This document shows positions 1-4,912 of a stretch of DNA of 7,425 nt, one piece after another. Position 1 is the stretch's first letter, and every line of letters begins with the position of its first letter. Position numbers and translations under genes: made by a program. Source of the stretch: Spirochaeta sp. (lineage in GTDB: Bacteria > Spirochaetota > Spirochaetia > DSM-27196 > Alkalispirochaetaceae); the NCBI GenBank assembly GCA_007117185.1, contig SKHA01000261.1, forward strand, positions 1 through 7,425. Reading direction: 5' to 3'. Below the pieces are notes generated by a model. That model saw nothing but the letters and a program-made list of their open reading frames with translations, did no database searches and was not told the DNA's origin.

Positions 1-219
1 CGTGACCGGCTCGCCGAGCCCCTTGCGGCCCTGCTCGAGAAGATAACGAAGGCGTTGAATCACAACCTCGAACTCAAGATCGAGCTGGGAGAATTTTTCC
101 TCGTCCGCCTCGATGATATCGACGACGTTTCGGGAGTCGTCGCCCAGGAAGCCGTCGGCGGTGATCACGCCGGGCTGCATGTTTTCTTGAGCTTTTTTGT
201 ATTGGGGAGACATCTTCAT
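1..219 (-). CDS. Conserved-looking hypothetical protein, 3' end outside the window
   Basis: I do not recognise a function. The open frame begins at ATG 219-217, with an AGGAAGAGG ribosome-binding site at 228-236 and an 8-base spacer. It stays open for 73 codons to the window edge, so the C-terminus is missing. A second in-frame ATG lies two codons later. The visible part is soluble and acidic, with no signal peptide or membrane segment. Features are a QPGVITADGFLGDD stretch around residues 15-28, an acidic patch at 37-41 (EADEE), a likely amphipathic helix at about 41-63, and a Gly-rich GRKGLGEP turn at 64-71. It starts 25 bases after nqrF on the same strand and has its own good ribosome-binding site, so it is probably the next gene of the nqr operon. 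It does not resemble NqrM, ApbE or NqrA as far as can be seen. I have a vague, unverified memory of similar short proteins in spirochaetes. Confidence 0.75.
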   Translation of the reverse strand, partial: MKMSPQYKKAQENMQPGVITADGFLGDDSRNVVDIIEADEEKFSQLDLEFEVVIQRLRYLLEQGRKGLGEPVT

Positions 220-244
220 ACCAGTATCCTCTTCCTGTGCAACG

Positions 245-1369
245 TTATGCGAACTTGTCGAAGAAAATGTCGTCTGCCGACATGTTGTTATCCGACATCA
301 CCTTCATACACGCATCAAGCATACCCGGGCTCCCGCAGAGGTAGCCTTCCTTGCTCTTGTCTTGAGATATCGTATTTTTGAGGTATCCGTCCAGAACCTC
401 TGTGATCAGGCCGGTGGGGCCGGTCCAATTATCTTCCGGCTGTGGTTCGCTCAACGCGGGGATGAAATGGAAGTTCTCGTTCTCCTCATCAAGCTTGTAG
501 AGCCACTCCAGGTAAAACACGTCCCGCTTGGAGCGGGCGCCGAAGAAGTACCAGATTTCACGGTCATTCAGGGTTCCCTTGTCGATCATGTCCTGGAAGA
601 TACTCTTGAACGGCGCCATCCCGGACCCGCCAGCGACACAGATCATCTGGGCGTCTGTGTCACGGACCTGAAAGTCCCCGAACGGTCCGACAACCCGAAT
701 CTTCTGCCCCTCTTTCAGGTGCTGATGGACGTAGCCGGTGACGATACCCCCCGGTACCAGGCGGATGAGAAACTCGACGTGCTTCTTGTCGCTGGGGGCC
801 GAGGACATCGAATACGCCCGCATCGTCGGGTCCTTGACCTTGTCGTACGGAGGGGCCTCAAACTGGCCGTACTGCCCGGAAACGAAGGTGATCTCCTTGC
901 CCTCGGGGAGTTTGCACAAAACTTCCTTGATGTCGTGAGTCACGTCGGTGATCTTCTCGATCACCGTGGTGTACTCCTGCACATAGAACAGTTCGTCCGG
1001 GATCTCGATCTCCAGGTCCTGCTTGAGCTTGATCTGGCAGGAGAGACGGACGTTGTTCTTCATCTCCTCGTCGGTGAGGTAGGGGACCTCTGTGGGCATC
1101 AGCGGTCCCACGTCGCTGTGTACGGTGACCTTGCAGGCACCGCAGCTTCCCCGTCCGCCGCAGGCGCTGGGAATGAAAATTCCGTGCTCCGAGAGACCGA
1201 AGAGCATCGGCTGCCCACCGGTGACGGTCAGCTCCTTCTTGCCCTTGTTGATGTCAATTTTGATCTCACCGTAATTGTTTACAATCTTGTCGGTAATCGA
1301 GATCAGCGCTGCAAGGGCGGCGGAAATGCCGCCAATCGCCGCAGGGGCGATAAAAAATATCATGTCCAT
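245..1369 (-). CDS. nqrF: NqrF, NADH-oxidising subunit of Na+-translocating NADH:quinone reductase
   Basis: NqrF takes electrons from NADH onto FAD and passes them through a 2Fe-2S centre to the membrane subunits. One N-terminal membrane segment (about residues 3-24) anchors it. The ferredoxin domain (about 35-125) has ligands Cys70, Cys76, Cys79 and Cys111, the same numbers I recall for Vibrio cholerae NqrF. The flavin site is RAYSM at 184-188. The NADH domain follows, with GGSGMAP at 247-253, FFGARSKRD at 275-283, PQPEDNWTG at 309-317 and a Cys345-Gly-Ser-Pro motif; Phe373 lies next to last. At 374 residues it is about 30 shorter than Vibrio-type NqrF. Almost all the loss lies between Cys111 and Arg184, where a roughly 26-residue insertion is absent. 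The start ATG 1369-1367 has AGGGAG 8 bases upstream; Met3 is an alternative. It lies 25 bases after nqrE. Phenol-hydroxylase-type reductases share the fold, but the membrane anchor and neighbours settle the call. Confidence 0.95.
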   Translation of the reverse strand: MDMIFFIAPAAIGGISAALAALISITDKIVNNYGEIKIDINKGKKELTVTGGQPMLFGLSEHGIFIPSACGGRGSCGACKVTVHSDVGPLMPTEVPYLTDEEMKNNVRLSCQIKLKQDLEIEIPDELFYVQEYTTVIEKITDVTHDIKEVLCKLPEGKEITFVSGQYGQFEAPPYDKVKDPTMRAYSMSSAPSDKKHVEFLIRLVPGGIVTGYVHQHLKEGQKIRVVGPFGDFQVRDTDAQMICVAGGSGMAPFKSIFQDMIDKGTLNDREIWYFFGARSKRDVFYLEWLYKLDEENENFHFIPALSEPQPEDNWTGPTGLITEVLDGYLKNTISQDKSKEGYLCGSPGMLDACMKVMSDNNMSADDIFFDKFA

Positions 1370-1394
1370 TCAACGTTCTCCCTGAATCGTTCCG

Positions 1395-1994
1395 TTATTG
1401 TACTGCCAGCATTCCCGAGAAGCCGATAAACGCCATCGCCATGAATCCGATGGTGATCACTGTAATGCCTGGCCCCTGCAGACCCGGGGCGATCTTGGAC
1501 TTGTCCGTCTTCTTGCGAATCGCCGAGAGGAGCATGATCGCCAGCCACCACCCGAGGCCGGACCCCAGCCCGTATACCAGGGACTGGACAAAGGTATAGC
1601 CACGGATCTCCATGAAGAGGGAAACACCCAGGATGGCGCAGTTTACCGTGATCAGCGGAAGGAAGATTCCCAGGCTCAGATACAGCGCCTGGGATACCCG
1701 GTCGATGATCATCTCCAGCATCTGTACCGCCGCGGCGATGGAAATGATGAAGACAATGAATCGCAGATACTCCAGATTCAGGGGAATCAGCACGTAGTTG
1801 AGGATTGCCCAGTTGATCCCGGTTGTCACGGTGAGGACGACAGTTACCGCCAGCCCCAGACCGTTGGACGACTTCATGTCTTTGGAGATGGAAATGAACG
1901 AGCACATCCCCAGAAAGTTGGCCAGTAGAATGTTGCTGGTGATGATGGACGCGAAAAACAGCGAAAAAGGGTTAATCAGTTGCGTTGCGTTCAT
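1395..1994 (-). CDS. nqrE: NqrE, integral membrane Fe-S subunit of the Na+-NQR
   Basis: NqrE is one of two homologous six-helix membrane subunits (RnfA/NqrE family). With NqrD it holds an Fe-S centre inside the membrane that relays electrons from NqrF towards the FMN of NqrC. The 199-residue length is normal (Vibrio about 198). Two conserved half-helix motifs carry the cluster cysteines: NFLGMCSFISIS with Cys31 and ITVNCAILGVSLF with Cys119. Hydrophobic segments lie at about 9-30, 46-66, 75-95, 107-125, 137-158 and 176-196. The GLGSGLGWWLA region (142-152) is typical of the family. The start ATG overlaps the nqrD stop as ATGA, with AAGGAG upstream inside nqrD, so the two genes are likely translationally coupled. 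RnfA is the closest alternative name. The choice of NqrE rests on the nqrF gene that follows. Confidence 0.93.
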   Translation of the reverse strand: MNATQLINPFSLFFASIITSNILLANFLGMCSFISISKDMKSSNGLGLAVTVVLTVTTGINWAILNYVLIPLNLEYLRFIVFIISIAAAVQMLEMIIDRVSQALYLSLGIFLPLITVNCAILGVSLFMEIRGYTFVQSLVYGLGSGLGWWLAIMLLSAIRKKTDKSKIAPGLQGPGITVITIGFMAMAFIGFSGMLAVQ

Positions 1995-2596
1995 GCAGCG
2001 GCTCCTTCTCTGTTCATGACGGTCTTACCCGCCCAGATGATTATTCCCAGGAGGAAAAACGCACTCGGTGGCGTCACCATGATGATCCACGGCTCGAAAG
2101 AACCGGGGAGAACCTGAAAGCCAAAGACCGTGCCAAAACCGAGGAGCTCACGGACAAAGGCAATTGCCAGCAGTACTGCCATGTATCCAAAGCCGCTGGT
2201 GGCACCATCCCACGCCGAGATCAGCGGCGGGTTGCTCTGGGCAAACGCTTCAGCTCGGCCCATGATGATACAGTTGGTGATGATGAGACCCACATACGGT
2301 CCCAGGGCCCGACTCATGTCAGGCAAATACGCCCGGAGCAGGATGTCCACAATGATGACGTAGAACGCGATGATCAGCGTCTGAACGATCATCCGCACCT
2401 TGCGGGGAATAAGTGATTTCATCAGAGAGACGGTAAAACTGGAGAGGGCCGTAACGAAGGTTACCCCCAGGGTCATGATCATCGTGTTTGCCAGGAGGTT
2501 GGTTACCGCCAGAGCGGAACAGATACCCAGCACCTGCATAAAGATCGGGTTGCTGGTCCAGATATTTTCCTTGAGAATCGCTGAAGGGCTGCTCAT
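1991..2596 (-). CDS. nqrD: NqrD, integral membrane Fe-S subunit of the Na+-NQR
   Basis: NqrD is the second six-helix subunit of the RnfE/NqrD family and partners NqrE in holding the intramembrane Fe-S centre. At 201 residues it is slightly shorter than Vibrio NqrD (about 210). The cluster cysteines sit in the expected places: LGICSALAVTN with Cys26 in the first helix and ITNCIIMGRAEAFA with Cys109 in the fourth. Other family features are NPIFMQVLGIC near the N-terminus, SLIPRKVRMIVQ at 61-72, and DGATSGFGY at 130-138 before helix five. Hydrophobic segments lie at about 17-36, 40-58, 68-90, 98-115, 136-155 and 168-190. The start at 2596 overlaps the nqrC stop by 4 bases (ATGA) and a GGAGG lies just upstream. 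The stop overlaps nqrE in the same way. No frameshift or missing key residue is seen. Confidence 0.93.
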   Translation of the reverse strand: MSSPSAILKENIWTSNPIFMQVLGICSALAVTNLLANTMIMTLGVTFVTALSSFTVSLMKSLIPRKVRMIVQTLIIAFYVIIVDILLRAYLPDMSRALGPYVGLIITNCIIMGRAEAFAQSNPPLISAWDGATSGFGYMAVLLAIAFVRELLGFGTVFGFQVLPGSFEPWIIMVTPPSAFFLLGIIIWAGKTVMNREGAAA

Positions 2597-3201
2597 ACAT
2601 TACCTCCGTTCAGAATATCCGCCAGTCGCTGCAGTTCGTCCCGGAGGATCACGCCCATGCTCTCGCTGGTTCGTGTTGCGCCGGTTATCGCGTCCATCAC
2701 TCCACCGTCCGGATCGGTGTCACCGTCTCCGGGAGAACCCACCCGGACAGCTCCGTCGACGATGCGCTGCCCCCGGAGCTGGTCCTTGAACCAGTCTTCA
2801 GTGATGCGACCGCCCAGGCCGGGAGTCTCGTTCTGATCAACAATCTCGATTCCGATTGTGCGCTCCAGGTCGGCGGTGACCGCCAGGACACCCTCGATGG
2901 GGCCCCAGAGCCCTGCCCCGACAAACTCCTTGGCAACCACCGTCCTTCCGTCAATCTGTCGACGGAAGAGGGTAATCTCATCTCGAGTCAGCTGTTCAAC
3001 CTCCGAAAATTGCTGTTGAACCTCTTCGGGTGAGGAAAAGGGAATGCCCATTGCGGCGAGGATGGACCGTTGTCTGGCCAGTTCCCGATTCAGCTCCACC
3101 AGGGGCCGGGTGGTCTCGTTGGCAAAGGAAAGGAAGAGGACAAAGACAAAGGAAACCACAAAGGTGAATACAACGGTATACAACAGACTCTGCTTGTTCA
3201 T
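2593..3201 (-). CDS. nqrC: NqrC, periplasmic flavoprotein subunit with covalent FMN (RnfG-sized)
   Basis: NqrC carries an FMN joined by a phosphoester bond to a threonine and passes electrons from the NqrD/E Fe-S centre to NqrB on the outer face of the membrane. One N-terminal membrane segment (about residues 8-27) is followed by a large extracytoplasmic domain. The FMN-binding signature DAITGATRT at 170-178 places the flavin on Thr176. Other conserved stretches are GLWGPIEGVLAV at 97-108 and NETPGLGGRI at 124-133. The protein has 202 residues, much shorter than Vibrio NqrC (about 257, FMN Thr225) and close to RnfG (about 206, FMN near residue 175). The missing part is N-terminal to the flavin site. 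By size it could be called RnfG; the adjacent nqrF favours NqrC. The start overlaps the nqrB stop as ATGA, preceded by AGGAGG. Confidence 0.88.
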   Translation of the reverse strand: MNKQSLLYTVVFTFVVSFVFVLFLSFANETTRPLVELNRELARQRSILAAMGIPFSSPEEVQQQFSEVEQLTRDEITLFRRQIDGRTVVAKEFVGAGLWGPIEGVLAVTADLERTIGIEIVDQNETPGLGGRITEDWFKDQLRGQRIVDGAVRVGSPGDGDTDPDGGVMDAITGATRTSESMGVILRDELQRLADILNGGNV

Positions 3202-4229
3202 GCGGATACCTCCTGCGTTGCCGGGGACGATGCCTTTTTCGGTGGCGACTTTGCCGTTTTCTTCTTCGCCTTGGGCAGGATCTCGTCCAGCAGGGACGCA
3301 AAGGTATTGCCGATCATGATTCCGAAGCTGGTCCCTTCGGGGAATCCGGCGAAGACGCGAACTGTCATGGATACCAGACCGATGATGATTCCATACACCA
3401 CCTGCGCTGATGGCTTGTTGGGAGCGGTAATGGGGTCGGTGGACATGAAGACCGCTACGTACAGGATACTACCACTCATCATGTAGGCTGCCAGCGGTAC
3501 CAGCGCGCTCACCGATTCGAAGGAGGAGGGGGTCACCCCCGGTATAAGACCGGCGAAGTAAAAGGCAGCGGCGGAGATAAGGGCTCCCAGAAAGGTGAAA
3601 AGCATGGGACGCCAGTTGGCTGTCTTGGTGATAAGCAGGTACGCCGCCGCCAGCAGGATCAGGACTACGCTGGACTCTCCGATGGACCCGCCGCGAAAAC
3701 CCAGAAACTGGTGCAGCAGATTCGGAAGTTCCCCGTTGTACATCAGCCCCAACGGCGTTGCTGAGGTCACGGTGTCAACGGCTCCTCCGGTTGTACCGAA
3801 CAGGCCGGTCAATGAGCCTCCCTCGATCCGTGCCGGGACGAGCCATGCAGAGTTATATGGGACGGGAAAGGAGAGGAAAATGAAAAGTCGACCGGCGATT
3901 GCCACGTTGAAGACGTTTCTGCCAAAGCCGCCGTACGCCTCCTTGGCCAGCGCGACTGCAAAAATAATACCAACCGCACTGATCCACAACGGCATCGCCG
4001 GGGGTAGCGCCAGGAGATAAATCATCGACGTAACCAGAACCGCCTCGCTGACTTTCTTCCCCCGGTGGCGGGTAAAAAGGTACTCCGTCAGGATAGCCGC
4101 GGAAAAGACAACCACCATTTGTGCCAGTACCCGCCATCCGTACAAGAGAACGGAAAACAGGAGTATCGGGACCATGGAGTACACGACCCGTCGCATGACA
4201 TCCTGCTTCTGAAAGATGTTCTCCAACAC
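3198..4229 (-). CDS. nqrB: NqrB, main membrane subunit with covalent FMN (N-terminally short)
   Basis: NqrB/RnfD-family subunits receive electrons from NqrC through a covalently bound FMN, pass them towards quinone and form the proposed Na+ path. About nine or ten hydrophobic segments are visible between residues 15 and 310. The flavinylation motif DTVTSATP at 152-159 puts FMN on Thr158. Family signatures include GGFGRNVFNVAIAGRLF at 100-116 and FMSTDPITAP at 261-270. At 343 residues it is about 70 shorter than Vibrio NqrB (about 415, FMN on Thr236). The distance from FMN to the C-terminus is nearly equal, so the loss is N-terminal. The last 26 residues form a Lys/Pro/Ala-rich tail with seven lysines. 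The chosen start is GTG at 4229, with GAGGAGG only 4 bases upstream; TTG at 4226 (codon 2) would give a 7-base spacer. It is the first gene of the operon and nqrA is not upstream. RnfD is the closest alternative. Confidence 0.88.
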   Translation of the reverse strand: MLENIFQKQDVMRRVVYSMVPILLFSVLLYGWRVLAQMVVVFSAAILTEYLFTRHRGKKVSEAVLVTSMIYLLALPPAMPLWISAVGIIFAVALAKEAYGGFGRNVFNVAIAGRLFIFLSFPVPYNSAWLVPARIEGGSLTGLFGTTGGAVDTVTSATPLGLMYNGELPNLLHQFLGFRGGSIGESSVVLILLAAAYLLITKTANWRPMLFTFLGALISAAAFYFAGLIPGVTPSSFESVSALVPLAAYMMSGSILYVAVFMSTDPITAPNKPSAQVVYGIIIGLVSMTVRVFAGFPEGTSFGIMIGNTFASLLDEILPKAKKKTAKSPPKKASSPATQEVSA

Positions 4230-4233
4230 AACG

Positions 4234-4240
4234 CCTCCTC
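4234..4240 (-). promoter_or_regulatory. Strong ribosome-binding site of nqrB
   Basis: Read on the minus strand this is GAGGAGG, a near-perfect Shine-Dalgarno sequence. It decides the start region of nqrB, which has no ATG here. The GTG at 4229-4227 is 4 bases away, which is tight. The following TTG codon (4226-4224) is 7 bases away, which is optimal. Either start gives essentially the same protein. Confidence 0.8.
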
Positions 4241-4270
4241 ATATTTCTGACTAAAACGAACCACAAATAT
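4241..4270 (-). repeat. Inverted repeat in the nqr leader next to the ribosome-binding site
   Basis: ATATTT at 4241-4246 and AAATAT at 4265-4270 are perfect 6-base inverted arms separated by 18 bases. In the nqr transcript the stem would end directly beside the GAGGAGG at 4240-4234. The stem is all A-U and the loop is long, so it would be weak. A role in translation control is only a possibility. Confidence 0.35.
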
Positions 4271-4286
4271 AGATACGTTTTTATCT
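4271..4286. repeat. Short palindrome at the predicted nqr transcription start
   Basis: AGATA (4271-4275) and TATCT (4282-4286) are perfect 5-base inverted arms around a 6-base centre. The element lies immediately downstream of the predicted -10 box, at or just after the expected first transcribed base. This is where a repressor could act. It is short enough to be chance. Confidence 0.35.
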
Positions 4287-4293
4287 GCACGAG

Positions 4294-4302
4294 ATTATAG
4301 CA
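4294..4302 (-). promoter_or_regulatory. Extended -10 promoter of the nqr operon
   Basis: On the minus strand the bases read TGCTATAAT, a perfect TATAAT -10 box (4299-4294) preceded by the TGn of an extended -10 element. No good -35 hexamer is present 16-18 bases upstream, as is usual for extended -10 promoters. Transcription would start near 4287 and leave a leader of roughly 58 bases before the nqrB start. It is the best sigma-70-type match in the intergenic region and is correctly placed and oriented for nqrB. Confidence 0.65.
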
Positions 4303-4349
4303 AGAGAGGGTGTCGTTCGTACAGTGTTATTGCTGATAAACTCAGTCAT

Positions 4350-4389
4350 AAAAGCAGAAACCGCTTTTCCGGCGGTGGGTTTCAAAAGC
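4350..4389. repeat. Overlapping inverted repeats in the divergent regulatory region
   Basis: AAAAGC at 4350-4355 pairs perfectly with GCTTTT at 4363-4368, which can instead pair with a second AAAAGC at 4384-4389. In the same stretch GAAACC (4357-4362) is complementary to GGTTTC (4378-4383), and ACCGC (4360-4364) is complementary to GCGGT (4372-4376). These pairings overlap and several exclude each other. They lie upstream of the nqr promoter and upstream of the split-barrel gene. They could be a composite operator or, if transcribed, alternative leader hairpins. No match to Rex, FNR or another operator that I know was seen. Confidence 0.5.
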
Positions 4390-4408
4390 GTCAGCGATTT
4401 ATTACATT
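4380..4408 (+). promoter_or_regulatory. Weak candidate promoter for the split-barrel/pdh operon
   Basis: TTTCAA at 4380-4385 and TACATT at 4403-4408 are separated by 17 bases. They match the -35 and -10 consensus at 3 and 4 of 6 positions. A start near 4415 would leave a leader of about 34 bases. A rightward promoter is expected in this region because the two operons diverge, but this match is poor and the real one may lie elsewhere or use an activator or another sigma factor. Confidence 0.2.
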
Positions 4409-4448
4409 AAGCGAAAGCTCGCACCGTAGCAAATCTAAGGAGATCGCA

Positions 4449-4892
4449 ATGGAGATGAACGCACTTCTGGAGATAACCGAGGGGATCCTTGACAAAGCCC
4501 GCGTCGGGATACTGACCACGATCGGCCGTGACGGCCGCCCCTGGACGCGCTGGATGACCCCGGCAATGCTCCGTGGTCAGAAAGGGACGATTTACGCCAT
4601 AACTGCTGAAGGGTTCCGAAAGGTGGAACACATCAGGGAGAACCACAACGTCTCCTGGATGATCCAGAAGAACACCATGGACGAAGTCATCCACCTGACC
4701 GGCAAAGCATCGATTGTGGACAACCCAACGCTGAAAGCGGATGTCCTGGAAGCGATCGGAGGGCATCTCGGTAATTTCTGGCGCCTGAATCGGGAAAACC
4801 TTGAGCTGGTTGTTATAGAAACAGTGATAGAAGAAATAGATTATTATGATCCCATGAAGGGAAGCCGCGCCAGCAGCGCCGTGCATATCTGA
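4449..4892 (+). CDS. Pyridoxamine 5'-phosphate oxidase-like FMN-binding split-barrel protein
   Basis: This 147-residue soluble protein resembles the small FMN-binding split-barrel family that also contains general stress protein 26-type proteins. Members bind FMN, F420 or haem; most have no proven substrate. Family features seen are an N-terminal helix (residues 4-17), the strand-turn-strand VGILTTIGRDGRPWTRWM at 19-36, the strand GTIYAITAE at 46-54, the helix with RKVEHIRENHNVSWMI at 57-72, and the strand DEVIHLTGKASIVDN at 78-92. It is probably too divergent and short to be PdxH itself. The start ATG at 4449 has TAAGGAG at 4436-4442 with a 6-base spacer; Met3 is a less likely alternative. 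It is the first gene of the rightward operon, and pdhA begins 20 bases after its stop. That placement suggests co-expression with pyruvate dehydrogenase, possibly in redox or flavin-related stress, but the actual role is unknown. Confidence 0.8.
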   Translation: MEMNALLEITEGILDKARVGILTTIGRDGRPWTRWMTPAMLRGQKGTIYAITAEGFRKVEHIRENHNVSWMIQKNTMDEVIHLTGKASIVDNPTLKADVLEAIGGHLGNFWRLNRENLELVVIETVIEEIDYYDPMKGSRASSAVHI

Positions 4893-4912
4893 AACATGAA
4901 AGGCAAGAACAA

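Noticed and set aside
1370..1394. Possible terminator or promoter in the 25-base gap between nqrE and nqrF
   Set aside because: No GC-rich stem followed by T residues and no -10/-35 pair is present. The gap only accommodates the nqrF ribosome-binding site.
197..1429. A 410-codon open frame on the plus strand
   Set aside because: It lies opposite nqrF, whose motifs and catalytic residues are clear. Its translation shows no recognisable domain and no good ribosome-binding site, so it is an antisense shadow of a GC-rich gene.
1360..1905. Long open frames overlapping nqrE on both strands
   Set aside because: nqrE has conserved cysteine motifs, six membrane segments and correct overlaps with its neighbours. 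The other frames have none of these.
4411..4422. GCGA-AAGC-TCGC mini-hairpin upstream of the split-barrel gene
   Set aside because: A 4-base stem is too short to claim as a regulatory element without conservation data.
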